In this document: piece after piece, positions 35,577-44,792 of the stretch
How the letters are laid out: each line of letters begins with the position of its first letter
Numbering within the stretch: the first letter of the stretch is position 1
Source of the DNA: Igneacidithiobacillus copahuensis
Lineage (GTDB): Bacteria; Pseudomonadota; Gammaproteobacteria; Acidithiobacillales; Acidithiobacillaceae
DNA: 64,000 bases
Assembly (NCBI RefSeq): GCF_018854015.1
Contig: NZ_JAAXYO010000039.1
Span: 62,001 to 126,000, forward strand
Direction of reading: 5' to 3'
Program-made: the position numbers and the translations under genes
The notes under the pieces: generated by a model
The model's input: the letters and a program-made list of their open reading frames with translations, nothing else
What the model was told of the DNA's origin: nothing
The model's database searches: none

Positions 35577-36991
35577 TCCGCGACCTGCAGGCGCCGGGCC
35601 GCCAGGGTTTCGTCGACGCGCCGCACCGGCAGATCATGCGGTGCGTTACGCAGAAGCTCGGGTTCCTCCAGCGCCTCCCGACGAATCTGCGCCATCACTT
35701 CCAGGAAGCGATCCAGGCTTGCCTTGCTTTCGGTTTCCGTGGGCTCGATGAGCAGGCATTCCGGTACCAACTGAGGGAAGTAGATGGTCGGCGCGTGGAT
35801 ACCAAAATCGAGCAGACGCTTGGCGACATCCAGGGCCCGCACCGCGCTGGCCTTGTGTAGGTCCTGCACAGAAATGATGAACTCATGCGTAGCGCGTCGC
35901 TCGGCAAAGGCCACGGTATAGCCCTGGCGCCGCAGGCCGTGCATCAGATAATTGGCATTGAGGGCCGCATAGGCAGAGACCCGTCGCAAACCGGCGTGTC
36001 CCAGGCGCCGGACATAGGCATGGGCGCGCAGGAGTACGCCGATGTTGCCAGCATAAGCACTAAGCTGACCAATACTCTCCGGGCGCTCCGCATGGCTCTC
36101 CCAGCGATAGGAGCCGGCTTCGCCCACGACCCGAGGTACTGGCAGATAGGGTGCCAGACGTGATGCCGCCGCCACCGCCCCGGAGCCAGGCCCACCTCCG
36201 CCATGGGGGGTGGCGAAGGTCTTGTGCAGATTCAGGTGCATCACATCAAAGCCCATCTCGCCGGGCTTCACCCGGCCCAGGATGGCGTTAAGATTGGCAC
36301 CATCGTAATAGAGCAAGGCACCGGCGCCATGGACCAGGGCAGCGACTTCCTGAATCTGGCGCTCGAAGACTCCGAGTGTGGACGGGTTGGTGAGCATGAT
36401 CCCGGCCACATCCGGACCCAGGGCCGCGCGCAAGGCATCGAGGTCGAGATCTCCATTGGGTAGATTGGGTAATTCCGTGACCGTAAAGCCGGCCATGCGG
36501 GCACTGGCGGGATTGGTGCCATGCGCCGCCTGGGGAATGAGCATGCGCTGCCGCTGGGTATCGCCGCGCGCCTGATGATAGGCGCGGATCATCGCCACCC
36601 CGGCAAGCTCCCCCTGGGCACCAGCGGCAGGGCTCAGACTCACCGCCGCCATGCCGGTCAGCTCCGCTAACCAGCCCTGTAACTCTGCCAGATTACGCAG
36701 CAACCCTTGGGCAGCCACCGCCGGGGTCGCTGGATGCAGGCGGGAAAAACCGGGCAGCGTCGCCACTTCGTGGGCGATGCGCGGGTTGTACTTCATGGTG
36801 CAGGAGCCCAAGGGATAAAAATTGGTATCGATGGAGAAGTTTTTTTGACTGAGACGGGTGTAATGGCGCAAGACCTCCAGTTCGGAGGGATTGGGGAGGG
36901 GGAGATCATCGCGCAGCAGATGCGCGGGAATCGCCAGCTCCAGTTCCGCCGGCGTTTCTTCGTGTTGGCAAGCAAAAATCGTTTCTTCCAT
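35573..36991 (-). CDS. gcvPB: Glycine dehydrogenase (decarboxylating) subunit 2, GcvPB
   Basis: This 472-residue subunit carries the PLP site of the split P-protein of the glycine cleavage system. The lysine is in HLNLHKTFATPHGGGGPGSG. Its N-terminal KNFSIDTNFYPLGSCTMKYNP pattern is typical. ATG 36991 has GGGAG about five bases upstream and shares a base with the gcvPA stop (TGATG); a GTG at 36994 is an alternative. It works with GcvPA, GcvH and GcvT. Confidence 0.97.
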   Translation of the reverse strand: MEETIFACQHEETPAELELAIPAHLLRDDLPLPNPSELEVLRHYTRLSQKNFSIDTNFYPLGSCTMKYNPRIAHEVATLPGFSRLHPATPAVAAQGLLRNLAELQGWLAELTGMAAVSLSPAAGAQGELAGVAMIRAYHQARGDTQRQRMLIPQAAHGTNPASARMAGFTVTELPNLPNGDLDLDALRAALGPDVAGIMLTNPSTLGVFERQIQEVAALVHGAGALLYYDGANLNAILGRVKPGEMGFDVMHLNLHKTFATPHGGGGPGSGAVAAASRLAPYLPVPRVVGEAGSYRWESHAERPESIGQLSAYAGNIGVLLRAHAYVRRLGHAGLRRVSAYAALNANYLMHGLRRQGYTVAFAERRATHEFIISVQDLHKASAVRALDVAKRLLDFGIHAPTIYFPQLVPECLLIEPTETESKASLDRFLEVMAQIRREALEEPELLRNAPHDLPVRRVDETLAARRLQVAE

Positions 36992-38340
36992 CACATCTCC
37001 CCCAGTACGCCAGCGAGCGCGCTTGCGTAGCCGTCTAGATCCTCGTCTTCGCTCAATTCCGTGCAGGCCACCAGCAAATCGTGGGGATCATCCGCCGGAT
37101 TCAGCTCGATCAGCGGCACCCCCGCAAGAAACCCATGGGCAAGCAGGCCATCGCGGACGCTTGGCGCTGGCCGGGGCAGGCGCAACACGAACTCGTTGAA
37201 CACCGGCCCGGCGTGGGGAAGTTCTACTCCAGGAAGCCTAGCTAGCAGGGCGCGCAGGCGCTGCGCCTGCTGATGCGCGCGCGCAGCCGCGGCGCGCAGG
37301 CCGTTGGCCCCCAGAGTGGCAAGATGAATGGTAGCCGCCGTCACCAGCAAGCCCTGGTTGGTGCAGATGTTGCTCGTGGCTCCGGCACGCCGGATATGCT
37401 GCTCCCGGGCCTGCAGGGTCAGGCAGTAGGCGACCTGGCCTGCTGCGTCGACGGTCTTGGCAACCAGGCGACCGGGCAGTTGCCGCACGTAGTCCCGCCG
37501 GCAAGTCAAAAAGCCAAAGTAGGGCCCACCGGCCGCCAGAGGCACGCCCAAGGGCTGTCCCTCCCCCACGACGATATCGGCGCCCTGCTCGCCCCAGTCC
37601 CCGGGCGCCTTGAGTAGGGCCAGGGCCAGCGGGTTGACGACGGCAATGCGCAGCAGGTTGTGGGACTCCGCCCAGTGCGCCAGCGCATCGACCTCTTCCA
37701 GTAGGCCAAAGCGATTGATCTGCGGCAGAATCAGCGCCGCCGCCTCGGGAAAATTCTCTTCGGGCAGCAGCAGGCGACCGCTATGCGGATCCTGCGGCAG
37801 ACTGCGCAGACGAATCCCCTGCATCGGCAGCAGCGCATCCAGCACCCGCCGCCAGTGTGGCAACAACCCCTCAGGGACGAGGATTTCCCGCGCCGCCGGA
37901 CGCAGGCGCAGGGCCATGAGGCAGGCCTCGGCCAGGGCCGAGGCGCCATCGTAGAGGGAGGCGTTGCTGATCTCCATGCCCGTGAGCCGGGTCATGAAGC
38001 TCTGGAATTCGTAGAGAAGCTGCAGGGTGCCCTGGCTGGCCTCGGCTTGGTACGGAGTATAGGCCGAATAGAACTCCCCGCGTCGGGCGATCTCCCAGAC
38101 GATGGCGGGGATATGGTGTGCATAGGCACCAGCGCCGGCGAAACAACGCAGCGGAGCCTGTTCGGCCGCGCGTTCTTCCATCTCCCGGCGCAGCCTCGCC
38201 TCACTGCACCCTTCGGGCAGTGCGGAAACATCGCTCTGTAAAGCCGGCGGGATTTCGTCAAAGAGATCTTCGAGGCGAGGGACGCGGATCGCCTCCAGCA
38301 TCGCCGCCGTTTCGGCGTTGTCGTGGGGAATGTACGGCAT
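36991..38340 (-). CDS. gcvPA: Glycine dehydrogenase (decarboxylating) subunit 1, GcvPA
   Basis: This 449-residue partner of GcvPB begins MPYIPH and includes FAGAGAYAHHIPAIVWEIARRGEFYSAYTPYQAEASQGTLQ (in outline) and ATSNICTNQGLLV. Split P-protein subunits are found in many bacteria outside the enterics. It lies between gcvH (2-nt gap) and gcvPB (overlap). Confidence 0.97.
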   Translation of the reverse strand: MPYIPHDNAETAAMLEAIRVPRLEDLFDEIPPALQSDVSALPEGCSEARLRREMEERAAEQAPLRCFAGAGAYAHHIPAIVWEIARRGEFYSAYTPYQAEASQGTLQLLYEFQSFMTRLTGMEISNASLYDGASALAEACLMALRLRPAAREILVPEGLLPHWRRVLDALLPMQGIRLRSLPQDPHSGRLLLPEENFPEAAALILPQINRFGLLEEVDALAHWAESHNLLRIAVVNPLALALLKAPGDWGEQGADIVVGEGQPLGVPLAAGGPYFGFLTCRRDYVRQLPGRLVAKTVDAAGQVAYCLTLQAREQHIRRAGATSNICTNQGLLVTAATIHLATLGANGLRAAAARAHQQAQRLRALLARLPGVELPHAGPVFNEFVLRLPRPAPSVRDGLLAHGFLAGVPLIELNPADDPHDLLVACTELSEDEDLDGYASALAGVLGEM

Positions 38341-38342
38341 AT

Positions 38343-38726
38343 TTATTCGCCGATGCTGTTCTGATACGCCGCGACGTCGAGGAGCTGCGCAAAGTCCTTT
38401 TCGTCAGCCTGAATCTCAAAGATCCAGCCTTTGTCATAGGGGTCTTCATTCAACCATTGGGGGTTATCTGTCAGCTCCGCATTGCTGGCCACCACCTCGC
38501 CAGACAGGGGACTGTACAGATCAGAGGCGGCCTTGACCGATTCGATCACCCCACAGGCGGCTTCGGCCTGCACCGCCTGCCCCGTCTGCGGCAATTCCAC
38601 AAAGACGACATCGCCCAAGAGCTCCTGGGCATGATCGGTGATGCCGACGCGATACCGTCCCGGGGTGAGTTGGGCGACCCATTCGTGGGTGGGACTGTAG
38701 CGAAGCTGCGCGGGAACCTGACTCAT
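38343..38726 (-). CDS. gcvH: Glycine cleavage system H protein
   Basis: This 127-residue lipoyl carrier shuttles the aminomethyl group from P- to T-protein. The lipoylated lysine is in GVIESVKAASDLYSPLSGEV. It overlaps the gcvT stop by 4 nt (ATGA). Full length. Confidence 0.97.
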   Translation of the reverse strand: MSQVPAQLRYSPTHEWVAQLTPGRYRVGITDHAQELLGDVVFVELPQTGQAVQAEAACGVIESVKAASDLYSPLSGEVVASNAELTDNPQWLNEDPYDKGWIFEIQADEKDFAQLLDVAAYQNSIGE

Positions 38727-39853
38727 TGCGGTAGACTCTCCTCTGCGGGATAAACGGCCTGGCCATGACGCCAGAAGGGGGGTTCGACGATGCGGGCCGG
38801 CACCTGGCGCTGCCGCACCTGCAAAAATACTGCGCTGTCTGGGCCGACATCGGCCCGTAGTCGCGCGAGGGCAATGCCCAAGCCCAGACTGGGGCCGAAG
38901 GAGCCGCTGGTGACCGTACCAATGGTTTCGCCGGCGGCGCTCAGCAGCTCGTAGCCGTGGCGTGGAATGGCGTCGCGCGGCAAGAGCAGGCCCCAGAGAC
39001 GTTGTGCGGGTCCTTGTCTGCGCTCGGATTCGATAGCCGAGCGGCCGATGAAGTCTCTTTTGGGATCGCGCAGGTCCACCGTCCAGCCGAGATGGCTGCG
39101 ATCCGGGCTATCGGCCGTCGTCATGTCTTGACCATAGAGGTTCAAGCCGGCCTCCAGACGCAGACTGTCGCGTGCCGCCAAACCGGAAGGTACTACCCCC
39201 CGCGCCAGCAAGGCATCGGCAATTGCTGCCAGGTGCCCGTGGGGAGCGAGAATCTCGATGCCATCCTCGCCCGTATAGCCGGTACGAGCGAGGAAGAGAT
39301 CGGCCCGCGGCGCGACGGAACGGAAAGGCTTCAGCGGCGCAAGCTCGGGCAAGGCCAATGCCTCTGCAGCCCAGGCAATAGCCTTGGGTCCCTGACAGGC
39401 AAGGATGCCCCAGTCGTCGCGGGGCAGAAACTCGACGCCGCCGCCCTCCTCTTCGGCCAAACCCTGCAGATAGGAGGCATCGGCGCGCGCCCCGGCGGCA
39501 TTGAGAACGATGCGATAGCGGTCCTCCCCCAGAAAATAGACGATCAGATCATCCAGGATGCCGCCATCTTCCTGCAACATGCAGGTGTAGAGGGCACGAC
39601 CGGGCTCGGCGTCGAGACGCGCGACGTCGTTGGCCAGGGCGCGACGAAGCAGAGAGCGAGCGGCCGGTCCCTGCAGGTCGAGAGGACGCATGTGCGAGAC
39701 ATCGAAGAGCCCCGCGGCCTGCCGCACGGCCTCGTGCTCGCGCAACTGCGAGCCATAGTGCAGCGGCATCTCCCAACCGGCAAAGGGAGACATCCGCGCC
39801 CCATGCGCCAGATGCCAGGAATGCAGCGCCGTGCGCTGCAGGGTTTCACTCAT
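38723..39853 (-). CDS. gcvT: Glycine cleavage system T protein (aminomethyltransferase)
   Basis: This 376-residue tetrahydrofolate-dependent enzyme has N-terminal HLAHGARMSPFAGWEMPLHYGSQLREHEAVR (in outline), FDVSHM, the ARTGYTGEDGIEI motif and AARDSLRLEAGLNLYGQDM. ATG 39853 is used; a frame to 40150 runs inside the upstream gene. It overlaps the HugZ-like gene by 4 nt and gcvH by 4 nt. Confidence 0.96.
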   Translation of the reverse strand: MSETLQRTALHSWHLAHGARMSPFAGWEMPLHYGSQLREHEAVRQAAGLFDVSHMRPLDLQGPAARSLLRRALANDVARLDAEPGRALYTCMLQEDGGILDDLIVYFLGEDRYRIVLNAAGARADASYLQGLAEEEGGGVEFLPRDDWGILACQGPKAIAWAAEALALPELAPLKPFRSVAPRADLFLARTGYTGEDGIEILAPHGHLAAIADALLARGVVPSGLAARDSLRLEAGLNLYGQDMTTADSPDRSHLGWTVDLRDPKRDFIGRSAIESERRQGPAQRLWGLLLPRDAIPRHGYELLSAAGETIGTVTSGSFGPSLGLGIALARLRADVGPDSAVFLQVRQRQVPARIVEPPFWRHGQAVYPAEESLPQ

Positions 39854-40557
39854 GGCTGCCTCCCGCGCGCCTGCTGTGCCATTTCCACGAGCAGCCGACG
39901 CCAGTCCTGCGGCCCCTGAGCCCTTTGCGGGAAAGACAGACGCAGGCGTTGGCTGCCCGCCTGCAGGTCTCCGCCCTCGGCATCGAGGGCCAGCAGACGC
40001 ACGGGCTCTGCCGCTTCTGCGCCGCCGAAGTGGCGCCAATAGTCGCGCAGATTTTCGCGGTGATCGGTATTCATGTGTGCCACCGCACCGGCCTCCGCCA
40101 ACTCCAGCTCGCGCAGGTCGTCGGCAAGACGGATATCCTCCTCTTGCCAACCCATGCTGCCGAAACCGGCAATCCAGCGAATACGCTGGATATCGAGACG
40201 GTAAAAATGAAAATCCGGCATGTCCCGATAGCCATCCGCACCCGGTAACAGACAGAGCAGGCGCCCTTCCAGAGCGGGATCAGGATGCACGCGATGAATC
40301 TCTCCCTGCACCGCCATCCGCGGCAGCTCCATGAGATCATCGCCGGGCTCCCAAACCAGGAAGGAGGCACGCGGATCTTTATGCAGATATTGCTGATGCA
40401 CCGCCAGGTTGGAAAACAGGAAATGCGGGCTACCGTAGTGATCGCAGGCGTAGTGCACCACTGCCGTATACGGACTGCCATCCGGCGCCAGGACGGCAAT
40501 GGCGCCTTGGTAGTGACTGCGCAGAAAATTCCGTAACGACTGGCTGCCGGCGTCCAT
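39850..40557 (-). CDS. HugZ-like FMN-binding split-barrel protein with DUF2470
   Basis: This 235-residue protein has an N-terminal pyridoxamine-phosphate-oxidase-like split barrel (SHYQGAIAVLAPDGSPYTAVV; DPRASFLVWEPGDDLMELPR) and a C-terminal DUF2470 domain with AVAHMNTDHRENLRDYWRHF. This arrangement is that of HugZ-type heme-binding or heme-degrading proteins, but the C-terminal heme His could not be assigned. ATG 40557 is chosen; a TTG at 40563 overlaps the yajQ stop. It is between yajQ and gcvT. Confidence 0.8.
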   Translation of the reverse strand: MDAGSQSLRNFLRSHYQGAIAVLAPDGSPYTAVVHYACDHYGSPHFLFSNLAVHQQYLHKDPRASFLVWEPGDDLMELPRMAVQGEIHRVHPDPALEGRLLCLLPGADGYRDMPDFHFYRLDIQRIRWIAGFGSMGWQEEDIRLADDLRELELAEAGAVAHMNTDHRENLRDYWRHFGGAEAAEPVRLLALDAEGGDLQAGSQRLRLSFPQRAQGPQDWRRLLVEMAQQARGRQP

Positions 40558-40559
40558 CT

Positions 40560-41045
40560 TCAATCGCGAAAGTTGTTGAATTGCAGAGGAATCCCAAAAT
40601 CTTCGGCGCGCAATGCGGCAATGGCGGCCTGCAGGTCATCGCGGCTCTTGCCGCTGACCCGCAGCTGATCGCCCTGCATGCTGGCCTGCACCTTGTAGCG
40701 GCCATCCTTCAGCAGCTTCCCCATTTTCTTGCCCAGTTCGGCATTGATGCCCGCCTTCAGGGTACAGACCTGACGCTGCATACCGCCAGCAGCATCGCTC
40801 ACCTTGCCGATTTCCAGGGCCTTGAGGTCGACCCCACGCTTGACCAGACGCTGGGAGAGCAGATCGAGCATCTGCCCCAGCTTGTATTCGTCTTCTGCCA
40901 GCAGGATCAGCTCCTGCTCCTTGCGCTCGATGCTCGCCTTGCTGCCCTTGAAGTCGTAGCGATTGCCGATTTCCTTGCTGGTGGTGTGCAAGGCATTGTC
41001 CACTTCCTGCAGATCGATTTCGGAAACCACATCAAAACTGGGCAA
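40560..41045 (-). CDS. yajQ: YajQ family nucleotide-binding protein
   Basis: This 161-residue UPF0234 protein contains PSFDVVSEIDLQEVDNALHTT, NRYDFKGSKASIE and the C-terminal GIPLQFNNFRD. YajQ homologues bind cyclic di-GMP in Xanthomonas. The start is TTG 41045 with GAGGAG eight bases upstream, placing PSFD at the usual second position. It lies 2 nt after moaE. Confidence 0.94.
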   Translation of the reverse strand: MPSFDVVSEIDLQEVDNALHTTSKEIGNRYDFKGSKASIERKEQELILLAEDEYKLGQMLDLLSQRLVKRGVDLKALEIGKVSDAAGGMQRQVCTLKAGINAELGKKMGKLLKDGRYKVQASMQGDQLRVSGKSRDDLQAAIAALRAEDFGIPLQFNNFRD

Positions 41046-41047
41046 GA

Positions 41048-41518
41048 TCAACACTCCTCTAAGACATCGGGATGGACATGGCCGTGCTGCGTCCCTGCCC
41101 GACAACCGGGGCAGTCAGTGACCCAGCGCGCGCCGGCCGGGGTAATCTCCTTTTTCCAGAAGGGCGCCGAGGTCTTGAGCACGTCGATGAGATAGCGACA
41201 GGCATCAAAGGCGGCGGCACGGTGCAGGGACCAGACGGCGACCAGAACGATGGGGTCCTGCGGCGTCAGACGCCCATAGCGATGGATGATGAGACTGTCG
41301 AGGATGTCATAGCGCCGCTGCGCCTCCTGCGCCACCCGCTCCAGTTCGCGCTCGGTCATGCCGGGATAATGTTCGATTTCCATCGCCAGGATGTCGGCGG
41401 CATCGCTGTAGTCGCGGACGGTACCCAGAAAGCTCACCACCGCGCCCGCCGTCGGCTGGGCATGAGCTTCCAGCTCAGCGCCCAGATCGAAGGCCTCCTG
41501 CTGCACCCGTACCGTCAT
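41048..41518 (-). CDS. moaE: Molybdopterin synthase catalytic subunit MoaE
   Basis: This 156-residue large subunit converts precursor Z to molybdopterin with MoaD. Conserved parts are AVVSFLGTVRD, MEIEHYPGMTERELE, HRYGRL and the catalytic-lysine motif KTSAPFWKKE. The ATG at 41518 lies one base after the moaD stop. Confidence 0.95.
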   Translation of the reverse strand: MTVRVQQEAFDLGAELEAHAQPTAGAVVSFLGTVRDYSDAADILAMEIEHYPGMTERELERVAQEAQRRYDILDSLIIHRYGRLTPQDPIVLVAVWSLHRAAAFDACRYLIDVLKTSAPFWKKEITPAGARWVTDCPGCRAGTQHGHVHPDVLEEC

Positions 41519-41519
41519 C

Positions 41520-41759
41520 TCAGCCCCCGGTAACCGGAGGGAAGAAGGCGATTTCATCGCCATCCGCCACCGACTCGGTGAAAGGCACATGCACCTGATT
41601 GCGGGCCGCGAGCAGATGCTGTCCGGCCAGAGATACGCCGGCAATGCCTTCCACCTGCGCCAGAACCTCAGCGACGGTGCTGCCAGCCTGCAGTTCCAGA
41701 TCGATGCTGGCCTGCCCCAAGCGCTCGCGCACGCTGGCAAAAAACTTGACGGAAATCAT
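41520..41759 (-). CDS. moaD: Molybdopterin synthase sulfur carrier subunit MoaD
   Basis: This 79-residue ubiquitin-fold protein ends in the required Gly-Gly (FFPPVTGG), which is thiocarboxylated to supply sulfur. ATG 41759 gives MISVKFFASVRERL. First gene of the long minus-strand chain ending at tgpA; divergent from the SohB-type gene with a 74-bp gap. Confidence 0.94.
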   Translation of the reverse strand: MISVKFFASVRERLGQASIDLELQAGSTVAEVLAQVEGIAGVSLAGQHLLAARNQVHVPFTESVADGDEIAFFPPVTGG

Positions 41760-41833
41760 CTCGGCGAGCACCCTTTGCAATCCATCTGATGATGGTAGAC
41801 GTTGGCCCTTGGCCTTGCAAGACGGACCCTCGC

Positions 41834-42814
41834 ATGCTCCTTGCCTATCTTCTTTTTCTCGCGGAAAGCGCCACCGTCGTCGTGGCGAGCCTCCTCTTCC
41901 TTTCCTGGTCGCCCTTCGGGCGCAAGCGCGACAAGGGCGCCACCCTGCAGATCACCGATCTCGGGCAACGCTACGAGGAGCGGGCTAGCCAACTCCTCCG
42001 CCAGCGCCTGCCCAAAAAAGAGGCCAAGGCCGTCCTCAAGCGACGCAAAAAGGCCCGCCAGGAGCGTGCCAAGCAAGAGACGCAAGGCTGCCTCTATGTG
42101 CTCGATTTCAAGGGCGATCTCCGCGCCTCGGCGGTGGAGAACCTGCGTCAGGAGATTGACGTGATCCTCGCCGCCCGACAGGAGGGTGATCGCGTTTGCG
42201 TGCGTCTGGAAAGCGGTGGTGGAATGGTGAATACCTATGGTCTGGCGGCCGCGCAACTGCTGCGCCTGCGCGAGGCCGGACTGGAGCTGAATATACTGGT
42301 CGACACCGTCGCTGCCAGTGGCGGCTACATGATGGCCGTCGTTGCCCAGCGCATCATTGCCAGCCCTTTTGCTCTGGTCGGCTCGATTGGCGTCATCGCG
42401 CAGGTGCCCAATTTTCATCGCTGGCTCAAGGAACACAACGTCGATTTTGAGCAGTTCACCGCCGGCAAGTACAAACGCACCATCACCCTCTTTGGTGAGA
42501 ACACCGAGGAAGGTCGGGAAAAGCTACGCGAGGAACTCGGCGAGATTCACGAGCAGTTTCGGGAACTCATCGGTCGCTATCGCCCGCAACTCGACCTGGA
42601 GAAAGTTGCCACCGGCGAGGCCTGGCTGGGGGAACGGGCGCTGGAACTGGGGCTGGTCGATGAGCTGGTCACCAGCGATGCCTGGATCCAGCGCGCAGCG
42701 GAAACGCAGAAAGTGCTGCTCCTCGGTTTTGCGGCGCGCCCCAGTCTGGCGCAACGGCTGGGTCTGAAGGCGCAGCAGATCTGGGACGGCATCTGGACGC
42801 CGCCCCTACCCTGA
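41834..42814 (+). CDS. sohB: SohB-type inner-membrane peptidase, family S49
   Basis: This 326-residue protein has an N-terminal membrane anchor (LLAYLLFLAESATVVVASLLFLSW), a basic linker (KKEAKAVLKRRKKARQER) and an S49 domain. The nucleophile Ser is in TVAASGGYMMAVVA and the general-base Lys in KYKRTITLFGENT. SohB/SppA enzymes degrade signal peptides and membrane fragments. ATG 41834 is chosen for the anchor; the frame extends to 41789. The 3' end overlaps the DUF423 gene by 9 bp on the other strand. Confidence 0.9.
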   Translation: MLLAYLLFLAESATVVVASLLFLSWSPFGRKRDKGATLQITDLGQRYEERASQLLRQRLPKKEAKAVLKRRKKARQERAKQETQGCLYVLDFKGDLRASAVENLRQEIDVILAARQEGDRVCVRLESGGGMVNTYGLAAAQLLRLREAGLELNILVDTVAASGGYMMAVVAQRIIASPFALVGSIGVIAQVPNFHRWLKEHNVDFEQFTAGKYKRTITLFGENTEEGREKLREELGEIHEQFRELIGRYRPQLDLEKVATGEAWLGERALELGLVDELVTSDAWIQRAAETQKVLLLGFAARPSLAQRLGLKAQQIWDGIWTPPLP

Positions 42815-43210
42815 GCGGCTGCGCCAGAGGGCAAAGGCAAAAACCAGCCAGGACAGAATCATTGCCATGCCGCCGATAGGGGCCAGAAAGGCCCAGCTCT
42901 GACCAACCAGGGAGACCAGATAGAGGCCACCACTGAAGAACAATACTCCAAACAGGAGCAGGATTCCTGCCCAGGTCCAGCTCGCTCGCGGTCCCCATTG
43001 CGCTATGGACAGGCCCAACAGGATCAGGCCAATCCCCTGGAAAAGCTGGAAGCGATTGGCAATGTCATAAATCCGTAAAGCGTGCTGGCTGACATCGCCC
43101 GCCACCAAATGGTCGCCCGCCGCCGCCAGAACCACTGCGAGAGAACAGAGCACTGCTCCAAGGGCCGCCCACCTTGCGCCATACTTTTGTTTCCGCTCCT
43201 TTTGCTGCAT
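42806..43210 (-). CDS. DUF423 family small membrane protein (YgdD-like)
   Basis: This 134-residue protein has four hydrophobic helices and the family pattern AALGAVLCSLAVVLAAAGDH (N-terminus; in outline), with LFQGIGLILLG and LFFSGGLYLVSL. Function unknown. ATG 43210 fits the family; a frame to 43312 has no ribosome site. Confidence 0.9.
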   Translation of the reverse strand: MQQKERKQKYGARWAALGAVLCSLAVVLAAAGDHLVAGDVSQHALRIYDIANRFQLFQGIGLILLGLSIAQWGPRASWTWAGILLLFGVLFFSGGLYLVSLVGQSWAFLAPIGGMAMILSWLVFAFALWRSRSG

Positions 43211-43310
43211 TCGATGTCTCCTAATCCGCGCATAAACAGGCGCAATAATACCGCGCTCAGCGACCCATGCTATTCTAACGGCATAGATCAACCGTAGAGG
43301 AGCGTCATCC

Positions 43311-44366
43311 ATGCCTCATCGTATCGTCATTCTGGGCGGCTCTGGCTTCGTCGGTCGGCACCTGGCCGAGCGACTGTGCCAACAGGGGCATCAAGTTCGC
43401 GTACTGACCCGCAATCGCGAGCGTCACCGCGAGGATCTTCTGGTCTTGCCCGGGCTGGAGTTGGTGCAAGCGAATGTGCACGAGCCGGTGGAACTCGAGC
43501 GCCAGCTGCAGGATCGCGACGTCGCCATCAACCTGGTGGGCATACTCCATGAGCGCCGGCCGGGACGCAACGATCTGCCCCCGGAGCGCCATGGTGACTT
43601 TGAAAAAAACCATATCGAGCTACCGCGGCTGCTCGCCAACACCTGCGCCCGCCTGGGCGTGCAAAGGCTCTTGCACATGAGCGCGCTGGGCGCCAATCCG
43701 GTAGCTCCGAGCGCCTACTTGCGCTCGAAAGGGATCGGCGAGGAGATCGTGCGTCAGGCCGGGGAAAACAGCGCCGCGCTGGGGCATTTCACCTACCTCA
43801 ACGGCCCGAAACTGGTCTGGGGGCGCGGACTGCACGTTACCAGTTTCCGGCCTTCGGTGATCTTTGGCGACGGAGACAGCTTTTTCAATCAGTTTGCCAA
43901 GCTGCTGCGCTCCGTTCCATTGTTCATCCCCCTCGCCAAAGCCAAGGCAAAACTGCAGCCGGTCTGGGTCGAGGATGTGGTCAGCGTCTTCGTCCAGGCC
44001 ATCGATGACCCAAAAACCTTTGGCAAATCTTTTGATCTCTGTGGTCCGAAGGTCTACACCCTGGCGGAGATCCTGCGCTACACCCAGAGCCTCATTGGCA
44101 AACACCAGGCCATCGTTCCCCTGTGTGATCTGCTCGCCACGCTGCAGGCCAGCATCTTCGAAAAATTGCCGGGCAAGATCATCACCCGCGACAATCTCCT
44201 CTCCCTGTCCGTGGATAACGTCTGTCAGCACAACGACCTGCTACATGCCTTTGGCATCGAAGCAACGGCATTGGAGAGCGTGGTACCGGAGTACATTGGC
44301 GGGGGACGCGCGGCCCAATTTTCCGCCGCCCGGCAACGGCGCCCCGGGCAGGGCAAGAGCGCCTGA
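43311..44366 (+). CDS. NDUFA9-like NAD(P)-binding epimerase/dehydratase family protein
   Basis: This 351-residue atypical short-chain dehydrogenase has the N-terminal IVILGGSGFVGRHLAERL, then LHMSALGANPVAPSAYLRSKGIGEE and FRPSVIFGDGDSFFNQFA. This is the pattern of the complex I NDUFA9-like subfamily found in many proteobacteria. It probably binds NADPH; substrate unknown. GAGGAGCG lies upstream of the ATG. It is divergent from DUF423 and converges on the Sel1 gene. Confidence 0.88.
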   Translation: MPHRIVILGGSGFVGRHLAERLCQQGHQVRVLTRNRERHREDLLVLPGLELVQANVHEPVELERQLQDRDVAINLVGILHERRPGRNDLPPERHGDFEKNHIELPRLLANTCARLGVQRLLHMSALGANPVAPSAYLRSKGIGEEIVRQAGENSAALGHFTYLNGPKLVWGRGLHVTSFRPSVIFGDGDSFFNQFAKLLRSVPLFIPLAKAKAKLQPVWVEDVVSVFVQAIDDPKTFGKSFDLCGPKVYTLAEILRYTQSLIGKHQAIVPLCDLLATLQASIFEKLPGKIITRDNLLSLSVDNVCQHNDLLHAFGIEATALESVVPEYIGGGRAAQFSAARQRRPGQGKSA

Positions 44367-44377
44367 CAGTTGCCTGC

Positions 44378-44779
44378 TCAGTGGGTACTGGGTAGGGGTA
44401 ACTCACGCAGCAGGCGCTCGCGGGTTAGCGCGTCCAGTTCCAGCAGTACCGCATCCAGGCCCGCACGGGCACGGGCATCGCCCTGCACGGCTGCCAGACG
44501 GAACAGCTCATAGGCATACTCCAGGCTGCGTTCGACGCCCTGGCCCTGATAAAAAAGTAAACCCAGGTTGAACTGTGCCGGGGCATCCCCTTGATCGGCG
44601 GCGGCACCATACCAGCGCGCCGCCTCTAGAAGATCCTGGGGAACTCCTTGGCCATTGGCATAGCGCACGCCCATGTTGAACTGGGCAACGGGGTCACCCT
44701 CCTGCGCCATTTTGCGCAACGCCTCCAGCTCGTCGCGCAAACCCGCCATTGCCATCAAATCAACATGATTATCTGCCAT
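44378..44779 (-). CDS. Sel1-repeat protein
   Basis: This 133-residue cytoplasmic protein has two or three Sel1-like (TPR-type) repeats: GDPVAQFNMGVRYANGQGVPQD, GDAPAQFNLGLLFYQGQGVERS and a partial GDARARAGL. It probably mediates protein contacts; the partner is unknown. No signal peptide. It lies 13 nt upstream... of nothing else on its strand except opgH, whose stop is 13 nt before its start on the map, so it may be read from the opg operon. Confidence 0.85.
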   Translation of the reverse strand: MADNHVDLMAMAGLRDELEALRKMAQEGDPVAQFNMGVRYANGQGVPQDLLEAARWYGAAADQGDAPAQFNLGLLFYQGQGVERSLEYAYELFRLAAVQGDARARAGLDAVLLELDALTRERLLRELPLPSTH

Positions 44780-44792
44780 GGCAGCAAAGATA

